From positions 310,001 through 374,000 of the forward strand of contig NZ_WEZG01000004.1 of assembly GCF_009176975.1 (NCBI RefSeq): a stretch of 64,000 nucleotides of DNA. Reading direction: 5' to 3'. Origin of the DNA: Aureimonas psammosilenae (GTDB lineage: Bacteria; Pseudomonadota; Alphaproteobacteria; Rhizobiales; Rhizobiaceae). This document shows, one piece after another, positions 29,393 to 38,381 of this stretch; position 1 is the first letter of the stretch, and every line of letters starts with the position of its first letter. The translations under genes and the position numbers were made by a program. Under the pieces are notes generated by a model. The model saw only the letters and a program-made list of their open reading frames with translations, ran no database searches and was not told the DNA's origin.

Positions 29393-30157
29393 ATGCGATC
29401 CGGTATCCTCGCGGCGGTGACGGTCGCTTCCGTTCTGTGCTGGGGCACGGCAAAGGCGCAGGTTCCCGACTACGTGCCCTTGAACGGGGGACGGGAAGAA
29501 AGCTCGCCCCGGCCCGATCCGGTGTCGCCCAACGCCTATCCGAATGTCGACGGCACACCCTCCACCCCGTCGGATGTCGCGGTGGAGCCGCTCGATCCGG
29601 CAGCAGGCCAGCCCTCCACCCAGCAGCCGCGGCAGCTCGACCCGACCGCGCAGGCCGCACCGGCTTTGTCGCCGCCCGCGCCTGGGAGCCCGGCCCCGAC
29701 CCCTTCCAACCTGCCGCCGCTCGATATCGACCGGGTGATGGATAAGGTGAAAACCTGCTGGACGGCCATTCCGAAGGTCTATGGCACGCCCGCGCAAGGA
29801 GGCTTTGCCCGCATCCGGGTGAAGCTGACGCCGGACGGGGCGCTCGACGGCTCGCCCATGATCATCGACAAGCCGGCGGGGCCGATCGGCGCGAAGTTCG
29901 CCACCAGCGCGGCGGACGCGATCAATCGCTGCCAGCCCTACAAGTTGCCGGCCGAGCGCTATGCCGAATGGCGTCAGGTGGAAATGCGCTTCGACACGAT
30001 CGACCCGGACAATCCGCCTCCCGCGCCGCCCCCGCCCGCCCAGCCGACCGGTCCGGATGCGATGCCGTCTTCGCCGCCGCCCGGCACGCCGGCCCCGGCG
30101 CAAACGCAAAGCACCTTCGACAACTACGTGCCGAGCGTTCCGGCCCCCGGTCAGTAG
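29393..30157 (+). CDS. Exported proline-rich protein with TolA/TonB-like C-terminal domain
   Basis: 254 residues. A signal peptide (MRSGILAAVTVASVLCWGTAKAQ) leads to an exported protein. Residues 30-110 are low-complexity, Pro/Ser/Ala-rich. A small folded domain follows from about 112 to 205 (LDIDRVMDKVKTCWTAIPKVYG, ARIRVKLTPDGALDGSPMI, AADAINRCQPYKLP), which resembles the TolA C-terminal domain found in rhizobial periplasmic proteins. A second Pro-rich tail (NPPPAPPPPAQP) ends the protein. There is no transmembrane anchor beyond the signal peptide. Function is not known; a cell-envelope role is inferred from export and fold only. Confidence 0.75.
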   Translation: MRSGILAAVTVASVLCWGTAKAQVPDYVPLNGGREESSPRPDPVSPNAYPNVDGTPSTPSDVAVEPLDPAAGQPSTQQPRQLDPTAQAAPALSPPAPGSPAPTPSNLPPLDIDRVMDKVKTCWTAIPKVYGTPAQGGFARIRVKLTPDGALDGSPMIIDKPAGPIGAKFATSAADAINRCQPYKLPAERYAEWRQVEMRFDTIDPDNPPPAPPPPAQPTGPDAMPSSPPPGTPAPAQTQSTFDNYVPSVPAPGQ

Positions 30158-30163
30158 AAAGCC

Positions 30164-30673
30164 TCAGCCGGAATTTCCGCCGCGCGGGGTTTGGAGGGCC
30201 GTCGCCGCGCCATCAACGCACCAGTCGCGCCGCTTGTCGCCGCGATAAGGCGCGACGAGCCCTTCCTCGACGAGTTGGCGGGACACGTCGGGCGTGCCGG
30301 GCACGGCGACTTCGGCGAGAACCCGGCCGAAATATTTGTCGCCGGAAATGTCGGTGAGTTCCAGGCGGTTCTGACCGAGAAGCGCGGTCAGGCGGTCGCG
30401 CGCCACGACCGCCGCCTCGCGCTCGGCCTCGCAGCGCCCTTTCAGTTCCGGTGCGTCGATGCCGCGAAGGCGCACGGCGGTGCGCACGACCTGCTGCGGC
30501 CAGATGAAAGCTTCCACCTCCACCGTGTCGCCGTCGCGAACCTTCAGGACGCGCGCGGCCACCGGGCCGGAAACGGTGCGCTCGTCATTGGCGCCCTCCG
30601 CCGCATGGGCGACGGGCGAGACGGCAACGAGCGCCAGCGCGAAGCAGAGGGTGGAGAATGGAATGCCGCTCAT
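30164..30673 (-). CDS. Thermonuclease family (SNase-like) exported protein
   Basis: 169-residue protein with a signal peptide (CFALALVAVSPVAHA) and one staphylococcal-nuclease OB-fold domain: RVLKVRDGDTVEVEAF, VRLRGIDAPELKGRCEAEREAA, DKYFGRVLAEV, SRQLVEEGLVAPYRG. The active-site arginines and the D-G-D-T-V motif are present, so it may be an active calcium-dependent nuclease; many alphaproteobacterial homologues are untested. Two extra cysteines (RCEAE and DWCVDG) may form a disulfide in the periplasm. It ends six bases from the convergent TolA-like gene. Confidence 0.9.
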   Translation of the reverse strand: MSGIPFSTLCFALALVAVSPVAHAAEGANDERTVSGPVAARVLKVRDGDTVEVEAFIWPQQVVRTAVRLRGIDAPELKGRCEAEREAAVVARDRLTALLGQNRLELTDISGDKYFGRVLAEVAVPGTPDVSRQLVEEGLVAPYRGDKRRDWCVDGAATALQTPRGGNSG

Positions 30674-30792
30674 ATGGGATGAACCCGAAACAGCCGAATT
30701 ATAGGAACATATTCCTCGCGCGTGCCGGCGTCAAATCGCGATCCGCGTTCTGGACAAGAAAGCGGATGGAAGGGCCGGTTGGTTCCGTCGGC

Positions 30793-31065
30793 CTAGAGGG
30801 TGTTACGTATCTTGGGCAAGTGTTGTGTCGGGTCAGCGAGGTTCAGTCCGGTAGGAGGGAAGTCGATCCAAGACTTTCCGTCTTGGTTCGACTGGCCGAC
30901 GCCCCGGATGACCTCGCTCACCCGACCCTTCGGGCTGTGCGGGCTTGGCTGCCGGAGTGCGTCGCCATCCTTGCCGGTAGCCCCGCTACCGGCTGCCTCA
31001 GGCTCCTACCCGGCAGCCAAGCCCGCACAGCACAACACATGTCCAAGGTCCGTAACACCCTCTAG
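30793..31065. repeat. Large palindromic intergenic element (type D)
   Basis: 273-bp element with 15-base perfect terminal inverted repeats (CTAGAGGGTGTTACG at the left, its complement at the right), extended with mismatches to about 35 bases. Inside, GGGCTTGGCTGCCGG (from 30938) pairs with CCGGCAGCCAAGCCC, enclosing GCCGGTAGCCCCGCTACCGGC. The apex GTAGCCCCGCTAC is the same as in the element at 49929 and nearly the same as at 4552, linking the classes. Its right end supplies the stop codon of the adjacent small gene at 31062. It accounts for most of the gap from 30674 to 31061. Confidence 0.8.
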
Positions 31066-31292
31066 AAGTCGGAAATGATGCCGTTCTTTTCCCAATCGCC
31101 AAAACGCGTCGGCTCCGGCCCCTGGCGCCCGTTGATCTCGCGGGGCCGCTCACGCTCTTCCTCGGCGACGAGGCGGCGGGCTTCTGCTTCCGCCAGCGCG
31201 CGGGCCGCGGCCGGCGACAGGACGCGCGGGGGCGTCGAAAGGGGAGAAATAGTGGTGCGGTCCGGGGTGTCTTCGCTCATTTCACTGGACAT
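31062..31292 (-). CDS. DUF1674 / SdhAF4-like succinate dehydrogenase assembly factor
   Basis: 76-residue soluble protein. The C-terminus GPEPTRFGDWEKNGIISDF is the diagnostic signature of DUF1674/SdhAF4, which binds the flavinylated SdhA subunit and promotes succinate dehydrogenase assembly in mitochondria; bacterial members are assigned by homology. The N-terminal half is charged and Ala-rich, probably disordered. Start uncertain: ATG at 31292, ATG at 31280 or TTG at 31316, none with a strong ribosome binding site. The TAG stop is formed by the end of the palindromic element at 30793-31065, so an older 3' end may have been altered. Divergent from the AGE gene. Confidence 0.85.
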   Translation of the reverse strand: MSSEMSEDTPDRTTISPLSTPPRVLSPAAARALAEAEARRLVAEEERERPREINGRQGPEPTRFGDWEKNGIISDF

Positions 31293-31354
31293 CGGATCGC
31301 CGGGGCCGAATTGCAAGCGGGCGAAAGAGGATTCAAGGCGAAAGGCCCAAGGCG

Positions 31355-32587
31355 ATGGACGAGGCGAAGGGGAACGTGCCGTTCCGCAAGTCGGCGGCGC
31401 ACCGGCAACGGCTGGAGCGGGCGGCCGACCAGTTGTTCGCCTTGTTCGAGGAGAACGCCCTCGACCCGGCCGGCGGCTTCTTTCCGCTGGACGGGCAGGG
31501 AAGGGCGCTGACGGGAACGGCGGGCTGGCCGCGCGCGCTCCACGACGTCACCCGCAACATCCACTGCTTTTCCATCGCCAAGCTTCTCGGGCGATCCTCG
31601 GGCGAGCGCTTCGTGGATCACGGCCTCGCCTTTCTGAACCGCCACCGCGACGAGGAGCATGGTGGCTTCTTCTGGAGCGTGGCGGAAGATGGGCCGGTGG
31701 AGGACACCAAGCAGGCCTATGGCCATGCCTTCGTGCTTCTGGCCGCTTCCAGCGCCAGCGCCGCCGCCCATCCGAAAGGCCCGGCGCTCTTCGAAGAGGT
31801 CGACCGGCTTCTCGACGAGCATTTCTGGGAAGAGGATCGCGGCGCGGCCGTGGACGGCTTTGCGCGCGACTGGTCGCCCTTGTCATCCTATCGCGGCCAG
31901 AACGCCAACATGCATCTGACCGAAGCCCTGATGGCGGCCCATGAGGCGACGGGCGATCCGAAATATCTGGAACGGGCCGAGCGCATCGCCGGGCTTCTGA
32001 TCGAGCGCCATGCGGCCGGCCTCGCATGGCGCGTGCCGGAACATTTCACTGCCGATTGGACGCTCGACCGCGATTTCACCGGCGACACCATGTTCCGCCC
32101 GGCCGGCATGACGCCCGGCCATTGGCTGGAATGGGCCCGCCTTCTGCTTCAGCTTTGGCTGGCCGGCGGCAAGTGTCATGGCTGGATGGTGGATGGCGCC
32201 GAGCGCCTCTTCGCCAACGCCGTGCGCTGGGGCTGGGACGAGACCCATGGCGGCTTCTTCTACACCACCGACTTCGAGAACAACCCGGCGATGCGCGAGA
32301 AGCTCTGGTGGCCCGTGGCGGAAGCCATCGGCGCGGCGCATTATCTGGCCGAGCACCGACCGAGCGACTTCCACGAGGAATGGTATCGCCGCGCTTGGGA
32401 GTTCGCGGAAGGGCACCTGATCGACCCGGCGACGGGCGGCTGGCGCCCGGAACTTTCCGAGGACCTTCGCCCGCAGAACCGATTGTTCCACGGCTTTCCC
32501 GACCTCTACCACGCGCTCCAGGCCGTGCTGATCCCGCTTTATCCCGCGACGGGCAGCCTGACGCGGGTCGTCACCCCGCCGCGTTGA
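31355..32587 (+). CDS. AGE family epimerase/isomerase
   Basis: 410-residue (alpha/alpha)6-barrel protein of the N-acylglucosamine 2-epimerase superfamily, which also contains mannose isomerase and YihS. Conserved segments: RNIHCFSIAKLLGR, DEEHGGFFWSV, QAYGHAFVLLAASS, YRGQNANMHLTEALMAAHEAT, PGHWLEWARLLLQLW, HGGFFYTTDFEN, LWWPVAEAIGAAHYL and NRLFHGFPDLYHALQ. The histidines expected in the active site (RGQNANMH, PGHW, E-x-x-H region) are present. The sugar substrate cannot be named; mannose/fructose isomerase is the most frequent annotation. Possibly co-transcribed with htpX, 73 bases downstream, though a parS-like site lies in the gap. Confidence 0.88.
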   Translation: MDEAKGNVPFRKSAAHRQRLERAADQLFALFEENALDPAGGFFPLDGQGRALTGTAGWPRALHDVTRNIHCFSIAKLLGRSSGERFVDHGLAFLNRHRDEEHGGFFWSVAEDGPVEDTKQAYGHAFVLLAASSASAAAHPKGPALFEEVDRLLDEHFWEEDRGAAVDGFARDWSPLSSYRGQNANMHLTEALMAAHEATGDPKYLERAERIAGLLIERHAAGLAWRVPEHFTADWTLDRDFTGDTMFRPAGMTPGHWLEWARLLLQLWLAGGKCHGWMVDGAERLFANAVRWGWDETHGGFFYTTDFENNPAMREKLWWPVAEAIGAAHYLAEHRPSDFHEEWYRRAWEFAEGHLIDPATGGWRPELSEDLRPQNRLFHGFPDLYHALQAVLIPLYPATGSLTRVVTPPR

Positions 32588-32606
32588 AGGCACAGGCACC
32601 CGACAC

Positions 32607-32622
32607 CATTTCACGTGAAACA
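32607..32622. promoter_or_regulatory. parS: parS-like site upstream of htpX
   Basis: CATTTCACGTGAAACA matches 14 of 16 consensus positions, with the 12-base palindromic core TTTCACGTGAAA intact. It lies in the intergenic space between the AGE gene and htpX, about 22 kb from the site in rsmG. Confidence 0.7.
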
Positions 32623-32660
32623 TTTTCCCGCGTGAGAACCCAACGGAGAACCGGAGCCCC

Positions 32661-33644
32661 ATGAATACCGTGAAGACGGCCATGCTGATCGCCGCCATGA
32701 CGGCCTTGTTCATGGGGCTCGGATTTCTCGTCGGCGGCCCGCGCGGCATGATGGTCGCCTTCGTCGTGGCGGCGATCACCAACCTCCTCGCCTATTGGAA
32801 CGCCGATAAGATGGTGCTGCGCATGCACCATGCGGTGGAGGTGGATGAGCGCACCGCGCCAGAATATTACGGCATCGTCGCCCGGCTCGCCGCCAATGCC
32901 GGCCTGCCGATGCCGCGTGTCTACGTTATTCAGCAGGACCAGCCGAACGCCTTCGCCACCGGCCGCAACCCGGAGAACGCCGCCGTCGCGGCCACCACCG
33001 GCTTGTTGCAGATCATGACGCCGGAAGAGGTCGCGGGCGTCATGGCGCACGAACTCGCCCATGTGCAGAACCGCGACACGCTGGTGATGACGATCACCGC
33101 GACGCTGGCCGGCGCGATCTCCATGCTCGGCAACTTCGCTTATCTTTTCGGCGGCAACCGGGGCAATGGCGGCAATCCGCTGGGGATGATCGGCATGCTT
33201 CTCGGCGTCATCGTCGCGCCCTTCGCCGCGATGATCGTGCAGATGGCGGTGTCGCGCACCCGCGAATATTCCGCCGACCGGCGCGGCGCGGAAATCTGCG
33301 GCAACCCGGCCTGGCTCGCTTCAGCGCTCGCCAAGCTGGCGCAGGCCTCGGGCCGCCTGGTGAATGCCGAAGCCGAGCGCAATCCCGCGACCGCGCATAT
33401 GTTTATCGTCAATCCCTTGAGCGGCCAGCGCATGGACAGCTTGTTCTCCACCCATCCCGACACGCAGAACCGCATCGACGCGCTTTTGGCGATAGGCGGC
33501 GGAGGCGGGGACGGGCGGTTTATGCCGGGCATGGCGCCGACGCAGACGATCCGAAGCGACGATGCGGCCGGGGGACCCTGGTCGCGCGGCCTCGATCGCA
33601 ACAAGAGCCAGAGCGATGGCCAGAGCCGGGGGCCCTGGGGTTGA
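32661..33644 (+). CDS. htpX: Membrane-bound zinc metalloprotease HtpX
   Basis: 327-residue inner-membrane M48 protease that degrades misfolded membrane proteins under stress. Two N-terminal hydrophobic segments ([19 protein letters not shown] and [17 protein letters not shown]) precede the zinc motif HELAH near residue 130, followed by two more membrane segments around 145-195 and the third-ligand region [16 protein letters not shown]. The C-terminus is Gly-rich and short. Length is normal for alphaproteobacterial HtpX (about 320-340). Its stop codon overlaps the TTG start of rsmB, so both are likely one operon. Confidence 0.96.
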   Translation: MNTVKTAMLIAAMTALFMGLGFLVGGPRGMMVAFVVAAITNLLAYWNADKMVLRMHHAVEVDERTAPEYYGIVARLAANAGLPMPRVYVIQQDQPNAFATGRNPENAAVAATTGLLQIMTPEEVAGVMAHELAHVQNRDTLVMTITATLAGAISMLGNFAYLFGGNRGNGGNPLGMIGMLLGVIVAPFAAMIVQMAVSRTREYSADRRGAEICGNPAWLASALAKLAQASGRLVNAEAERNPATAHMFIVNPLSGQRMDSLFSTHPDTQNRIDALLAIGGGGGDGRFMPGMAPTQTIRSDDAAGGPWSRGLDRNKSQSDGQSRGPWG

Positions 33645-34987
33645 GTCATTCCGTGAAAGCCGCGCCCGCGCCTGAGCGCGCGGGCCTCGCCTCGCGCCTC
33701 GTCGCCGCCAAGCTTCTGTCGGCGGTGGTGGATGCCCGAACCTCGCTCGACGGCCTTCTCGACCCGAAAGGCGGGCATCCCGGCTACCGGGCGCTGGAAG
33801 GCCGCGATCAAGCGTTGGTACGGGCTATCCTCCTGTCCGCGCTTCGCCATCGCGGCACGATCGAGCGGCTGATCACCGAGCGTCTGGAACGGCCCCTGCC
33901 GGAAGGCGCGAGAGGTCTGGTCCATTGCCTCCATGTCGGTGCGGCGCAGGTCTTGTATCTCGACGTGCCGGATTCGGCCGCCGTAGATCTCGCCGTTGCG
34001 GCGGCGGAAAGCGATCCGCGCAACCGCCGCTTCAAGGGGCTCGTCAACGCGCTTCTGCGCCGGCTGGCGCGTGAAAAGGCCGATGCCCGCCCGAACCCCG
34101 GTGAGAACCTCGCTCCATGGCTGCGCGCCCGGCTTCTCGCCGCCTATGGCGAGGCAGTGACCGACGCCATCGCGGCAGCCCATCTGACGCCCCCGCCGAT
34201 CGACCTCACCGTCAAATCCGATCCCGAGGGCTGGGCACGCCAGCTCGGCGGGCATGTTCTGCCCGGCGGCACGGTACGCCTCGCCTCGCTGGAGATGGCG
34301 GTCTCCGCCTTGCCGGGATTTGGGGAAGGTCAGTGGTTGGTGCAGGACGCCGCCGCTGCGCTTCCAGCCCGGCTCTTCGGCGATGTGCGCGGCTGCCGCG
34401 TCGCCGACCTTTGCGCCGCACCCGGCGGCAAGACGGCGCAGCTCGCCCAGGCCGGCGCGCTTGTCACCGCGCTCGACCAGAACGCCAACCGGATGAAGCG
34501 CCTTCAGGAAAATCTCGCCCGGTTGAAGCTCTCAGCGCAAACCGTCCTCAGTGACGCGGCCGCGTTTCAGCCGGATGAGCTCTTCGACGCGGTGCTCGTG
34601 GATGCGCCCTGTTCCTCCACCGGCACGATCCGCCGCCATCCCGACGTTTCCTTCACCAAGGACGCGGCAGAGGTGGACAAACTGGCCGTGGTGCAGCGCC
34701 GTCTTCTGGATGCCGCCGCGCGGCTGGTGCGGCCGGGCGGGCGGATCGTCTTTTCCAATTGCTCGATCGACCCCACTGAGGGCGAAGCGATGGTGGAGGC
34801 TTTCCTCCGTGAACGCCCGGATTTCCGCCTCGATCCGGTGGAGCGTCATGAATTGCCCGGCCTCGAATGGGCGATCGACGCGCAAGGGCGGCTGCGCACG
34901 CTGCCCTCCATGCTGCCCAACCCAGAGGACCCGCGCCTTTCCGGCCTCGACGGCTTCTTCGCCGCGCGGCTCGTCCGGCAAGGGTGA
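33641..34987 (+). CDS. rsmB: 16S rRNA (cytosine967-C5)-methyltransferase, RsmB/NOP family
   Basis: 448-residue protein with an N-terminal NusB-like RNA-binding domain ([53 protein letters not shown]) and a C-terminal Rossmann methyltransferase: [24 protein letters not shown], then [15 protein letters not shown] with the catalytic PC cysteine, and [17 protein letters not shown] with the second cysteine. It starts with TTG at 33641 overlapping the htpX stop (TTGA), implying coupling; GTG at 33653 is an alternative. Near rsmB, the order with heparinase-like gene and purH is common in rhizobia. Confidence 0.95.
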   Translation: MSHSVKAAPAPERAGLASRLVAAKLLSAVVDARTSLDGLLDPKGGHPGYRALEGRDQALVRAILLSALRHRGTIERLITERLERPLPEGARGLVHCLHVGAAQVLYLDVPDSAAVDLAVAAAESDPRNRRFKGLVNALLRRLAREKADARPNPGENLAPWLRARLLAAYGEAVTDAIAAAHLTPPPIDLTVKSDPEGWARQLGGHVLPGGTVRLASLEMAVSALPGFGEGQWLVQDAAAALPARLFGDVRGCRVADLCAAPGGKTAQLAQAGALVTALDQNANRMKRLQENLARLKLSAQTVLSDAAAFQPDELFDAVLVDAPCSSTGTIRRHPDVSFTKDAAEVDKLAVVQRRLLDAAARLVRPGGRIVFSNCSIDPTEGEAMVEAFLRERPDFRLDPVERHELPGLEWAIDAQGRLRTLPSMLPNPEDPRLSGLDGFFAARLVRQG

Positions 34988-35071
34988 CGCTTCGTTCGCT
35001 TTTTTCGGGCCTTTTTCGGAAGGGTCGCCGACCATAGCTCTCCCCGACCGGTAGACGGCAGGAGAGAACCC

Positions 35072-35767
35072 ATGAAGATCGGCATCATCGGCGCGGGCAA
35101 TATCGGCGGCGCTCTGGCCCAGCGCCTCGCCGCGCTCGGCCACGACGTGACGCTCGCCAATTCGCGCGGTCCCGAAACGCTGAAAACCTTCGCCGAAGAG
35201 CACAAGGTCACGGCCGCGACGGCGCGTGAAGCGGCGCAAGCCGGCGAGATCGTGGTGGTGACGATCCCGCTCGTGAACGTGCCCAAACTCGGCCGCGAGC
35301 TTTTCGAAGGCGTGGGCGAGGATGTCGTGGTGATCGACACCAACAATTATTATCCGCGCCACCGCGACGGGCGCATCGCGGAGATCGAGAATGGGCTCAC
35401 CGAAAGCGCCTGGGTGGAAAGCCAACTCGGCCGCCCCGTGGTGAAGACCTTCAACAACATCGCCGCCGCCCATCTTCTCGGCAAAGGCCAGCCGAAGGGC
35501 ACGGCCGGACGCATTGCGTTGCCCGTCGCCGGAGATGACGCGGCCAAGAAGGCGAAGGTTCTGGCGCTGGTGGAAGAACTCGGCTTCGACGCCGTGGACG
35601 CCGGTTCGATCGCCGAATCCTGGCGCCAGCAGCCCGCGACGCCTGTCTACGGTACCGATCTCGACGCGGCGGGCGTTTCCCGCGCCCTTCAGGAAGCCTC
35701 GCCGGAGCGCAAGGCCGAATGGCGCGCCACCGACCAGAGCCCCGGAACGCTTGCCAACCCCGCCTGA
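35072..35767 (+). CDS. NAD(P)-binding protein, F420H2:NADP oxidoreductase-like fold
   Basis: 231-residue Rossmann-fold protein. The N-terminus MKIGIIGAGNIGGALAQRLAALGHDV is a dinucleotide-binding motif (GxGxxG), followed by LANSRGPETL, which favours NADP. Further motifs EIVVVTIPLVNVPKLG, VVIDTNNYYPRHRDG and VKTFNNIAAAHLLG are characteristic of the short NADPH-dependent F420 reductase-like family. F420 itself is not expected in this group of bacteria, so the real substrate is unknown. ATG at 35072 follows GGCAGGAGAG. It is a single gene between rsmB and the heparinase-like gene. Confidence 0.85.
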   Translation: MKIGIIGAGNIGGALAQRLAALGHDVTLANSRGPETLKTFAEEHKVTAATAREAAQAGEIVVVTIPLVNVPKLGRELFEGVGEDVVVIDTNNYYPRHRDGRIAEIENGLTESAWVESQLGRPVVKTFNNIAAAHLLGKGQPKGTAGRIALPVAGDDAAKKAKVLALVEELGFDAVDAGSIAESWRQQPATPVYGTDLDAAGVSRALQEASPERKAEWRATDQSPGTLANPA

Positions 35768-35892
35768 CGCATCGCAAATCCCTTTAGCATTCCGTTTACC
35801 ATGATGGCGCATGATGATCCGGCCGGCTTCCCCTCGGGGACCGGTTGGGCCATGCGCCGAAGCGGCGCTGACAAGGGAGCGGAGAAGCGACC

Positions 35893-37629
35893 GTGGAACT
35901 CGTGGCGGCACATCTTGCCGGACAGCCGCGCTTGCTGCGGCTGGCTTTCAGCGAAGCCTCCCGTCGCGCCCGCCATGCGGCCCGCACCGGATTGTTCGCG
36001 CGCCTCCTCTTGGCGGGGGTCGCGCCCGAAACCCTGCCCGTCATTCCCGGCCGGCTGACTGAGGGCGATCCGCGGCTTGCCGCCGAGATCTATGGCGGCT
36101 CGTTTCGTCTGGCCAATCGCACCATGGAAACCGGTGGGCGCTCGCCTTTCCTCGTTTCGGCTCCCTCGCGCGGCTGGCAGGTCGAACTGCACTCCTTCGA
36201 ATGGCTGCGCCATCTGGAAGCGGCCGGCGACGCGCTGGCGGGCGCCAATGCGCGCATTCTCGTGTCCGACTGGATGCGCCTCGTCGGCTCCAAGCCCCGC
36301 GCCGTCAGTCACGACGCCGATGTCGCGGCGCGCCGTCTCCTGTCCTGGCTCGCCCATTCCGATCTCCTGCTCCACCGCGCCGACCAGGGTTTTCGCCGCC
36401 GCTTCCTGAAGTCGCTGGCCGGCCAGCTTCGTTTCCTGCGCCAGGCCGCGCCCGAAGCGCCGGACGGCTTGCCGCGCCTTCTGGCGCGCATCGCGCTCGT
36501 TGCCGGCACGCTGTCCCTTCAATCGGGCACGCCCCAGCTTCGCCTCGCGTCCCGCCTTCTGGCGGAAGAACTCGACCGGCAGGTCTTTGCCGACGGTGTC
36601 CACGTTTCGCGCGATCCCGCCGCCGCGGTGACGATCCTCGCCGAGCTTCTGCCCCTGGCGCGGCTTCTGGAAAACGAGAACCAGCCGGTTCCCAAGAGCC
36701 TCGTCACGGCGGTGGACCGCATGCTGCCGATGCTGCGCTTCTTTCGCCATGGCGACGGGGCGCTCGCGCTCTTCAACGGCGCGGGCACCGTGGATGCGCA
36801 TCTCGTCACGACGCTGATGCGCCACGACCCGACGCTCGGCGAGCCGATCTCGCATGCGCGCCAGGGCGGCTACCAGCGCTTGTCGGCCGGCGGCACGGTG
36901 CTGATCGCCGATACCGGCGCGCCGCCCCCTTTGAGCTTCTCGGGCAACGCCCATGCCGGAACGCTCGCCTTCGAGTTCTCGGCCGGCAGCCATCGCTTCG
37001 TCGTCAATTGTGGCGCGCCGCAGGGCTCCAGCGCCGACATGCGCCGCCTGGCACGCACCACGGCGGCTCATTCCACGCTGACGCTCGCCGACCATTCCTC
37101 CTCGCGCTTCGAGACCACGGGCACCATCGAGCGCCTTCTCGGCCAGCCCCTGATCGCCGGGCCGACCCATGTGCCGGCGAGCCGCGAGGACGCGAGCGAC
37201 GGCATGGGCATCCTCGCCTCGCACGACGGCTACGCCGCCCGCTTCGGCCTGACCCACGAGCGCACCGTGTTCCTGTCGCGCCGGGGCGATCGCATCGAGG
37301 GCGTCGACCGGCTGGCGGGGAGCCCACGCGGGCTGGGCGCCGGCGAGCGGGCGAATGCGGCGATCCGCTTCCATCTTCATCCCGACGTCGCCGTCCGGCG
37401 CGAAGGGGAAAGCGTCGTCCTGTCGGCTGGGCCTGAGTGCTGGAGCTTCCACGCCGACAGCGCGGTCGCCATCGAAGACGGCATGTTCCTGGCCGATCCG
37501 GCCGGGCCGCGCCGCTCGGTGCAGATCGTTTTGAGCTTCGATCCGCGTCGGCGGCAGGACGTCGCATGGTCCTTCATCCGCCGGAAATGCCCCACGGCCG
37601 ACGCAATGGCGCGCCAGAACGCAGGATAG
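35893..37629 (+). CDS. Heparinase II/III family protein
   Basis: 578 residues. The N-terminal half is an alpha-helical toroid (RARHAARTGLFARLLLAG, GWQVELHSFEWLRHLEAAGDALA, LSWLAHSDLLLHRADQGFRRRF) and the C-terminal half a beta-sandwich (GGYQRLSAGGTVLIADTG, LAFEFSAGSHRFVVNCGAPQG, TAAHSTLTLADHSSSRFE), the layout of the heparinase II/III-like family. Rhizobial homologues near rsmB and purH have no proven polysaccharide substrate; a cytoplasmic or periplasmic glycan role is possible. No signal peptide is evident. Start is GTG at 35893 after GGGAGCGGAG. The small lipoprotein gene begins one base after its stop, so they form an operon. Confidence 0.88.
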   Translation: MELVAAHLAGQPRLLRLAFSEASRRARHAARTGLFARLLLAGVAPETLPVIPGRLTEGDPRLAAEIYGGSFRLANRTMETGGRSPFLVSAPSRGWQVELHSFEWLRHLEAAGDALAGANARILVSDWMRLVGSKPRAVSHDADVAARRLLSWLAHSDLLLHRADQGFRRRFLKSLAGQLRFLRQAAPEAPDGLPRLLARIALVAGTLSLQSGTPQLRLASRLLAEELDRQVFADGVHVSRDPAAAVTILAELLPLARLLENENQPVPKSLVTAVDRMLPMLRFFRHGDGALALFNGAGTVDAHLVTTLMRHDPTLGEPISHARQGGYQRLSAGGTVLIADTGAPPPLSFSGNAHAGTLAFEFSAGSHRFVVNCGAPQGSSADMRRLARTTAAHSTLTLADHSSSRFETTGTIERLLGQPLIAGPTHVPASREDASDGMGILASHDGYAARFGLTHERTVFLSRRGDRIEGVDRLAGSPRGLGAGERANAAIRFHLHPDVAVRREGESVVLSAGPECWSFHADSAVAIEDGMFLADPAGPRRSVQIVLSFDPRRRQDVAWSFIRRKCPTADAMARQNAG

Positions 37630-37824
37630 ATGACCCGCGCGCTTCTCATCCTCCTCGTTCTGGCGATCCTGGCCGGCTGCGGAGGCATGACGCGCGCCGT
37701 CGGCGTGTTGCCCAATACGCTGGACGACCTTTCCGCCAAGACCGAGCCCTTCCGCCGGGGGCGCGAGCCGCAAAAGCCCGCAGCCGAGCCCGAACGAGTC
37801 CAGGCGCCGCTCGGCGGTTTGTGA
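37630..37824 (+). CDS. Small lipoprotein
   Basis: 64-residue protein with a signal sequence and lipobox (MTRALLILLVLAILAGCGG, Cys at residue 17), then a short charged, Pro-rich tail with VLPNTLDDLSAKTEPFRRGREP. It begins directly after the stop of the heparinase-like gene (TAG-ATG), which supports translation as part of that operon. Not recognised beyond being a putative membrane-anchored lipoprotein. Confidence 0.65.
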   Translation: MTRALLILLVLAILAGCGGMTRAVGVLPNTLDDLSAKTEPFRRGREPQKPAAEPERVQAPLGGL

Positions 37825-37911
37825 GGCCTCTGGACGCCGCGCCTTGTTCGGTTCACGCTGTGCGTTCGGGACGGGCCATTCCCCGTTCGCGGGACGTGGA
37901 GGGACGGCGGC

Positions 37912-38304
37912 ATGGACCGGTTCATGGGCGGTTGCCTTTGCGGCGACATCCGCTTCGAGGCTTCGGGGCAACCTTATCGCGTCGGGCTTTGCCATTGCCT
38001 TGATTGCCGCAAGCATCACGGCGCGCTGTTTCACGCGTCCGCGATCTTTCCCGTCGGGGCGGTGACGGTGAAAGGCGAGGCGGCCGAATATGAAGGGCGG
38101 TGCTTCTGTTCGCGCTGCGGCTCGCCCGTCTTTGCCCGCGAAGGGGACGAGGTCGTGGTCAATCTCGGCTCTCTCGACGCGCCCGACCAATTGACCCCGA
38201 CCTACGAGCTTTGGACGGTGCGCCGCGAAGCCTGGATGCCGCCCTTTCCGCTGGCGCGCCATCATGAGCGCGACCGGGATGCGACGACCCGATTCGAGGA
38301 ATAG
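37912..38304 (+). CDS. GFA (CENP-V/GFA) family zinc protein
   Basis: 130-residue zinc-binding protein of the glutathione-dependent formaldehyde-activating family. Zinc motifs: [12 protein letters not shown] (CxC), [16 protein letters not shown] (CxxC-type), [14 protein letters not shown] (CxxC). The middle [14 protein letters not shown] is typical. Gfa binds glutathione and speeds S-hydroxymethylglutathione formation in some bacteria, but most members are of unproven function. The ATG at 37912 follows a GGAGGGACGG stretch. Single gene between the lipoprotein and purH. Confidence 0.9.
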   Translation: MDRFMGGCLCGDIRFEASGQPYRVGLCHCLDCRKHHGALFHASAIFPVGAVTVKGEAAEYEGRCFCSRCGSPVFAREGDEVVVNLGSLDAPDQLTPTYELWTVRREAWMPPFPLARHHERDRDATTRFEE

Positions 38305-38322
38305 AGTCTTCTTCGTTGCGGC

Positions 38323-38375
38323 GGTTCCTTGTGGCGGTTATCACGCGGCCGAAGCCTGAACCGCTACAAGGAACC
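38323..38375 (+). promoter_or_regulatory. Inverted repeat covering the purH ribosome binding site
   Basis: GGTTCCTTGTGGCGGTT (38323-38339) pairs with AACCGCTACAAGGAACC (38359-38375) over 17 bp with one G-U pair; the 19-base spacer is the loop. The Shine-Dalgarno AAGGAA (38368-38373) is inside the 3' arm and the purH ATG is at 38382. If transcribed, this hairpin would block initiation unless opened. Ligand or protein control is inference; an alternative is an operator at DNA level. Confidence 0.55.
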
Positions 38376-38381
38376 GTCGTC

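Noticed and set aside
35689-38265. 858-codon minus-strand frame
   Set aside because: Antisense of four plus-strand genes including the heparinase-like gene; composition is typical of a shadow frame.
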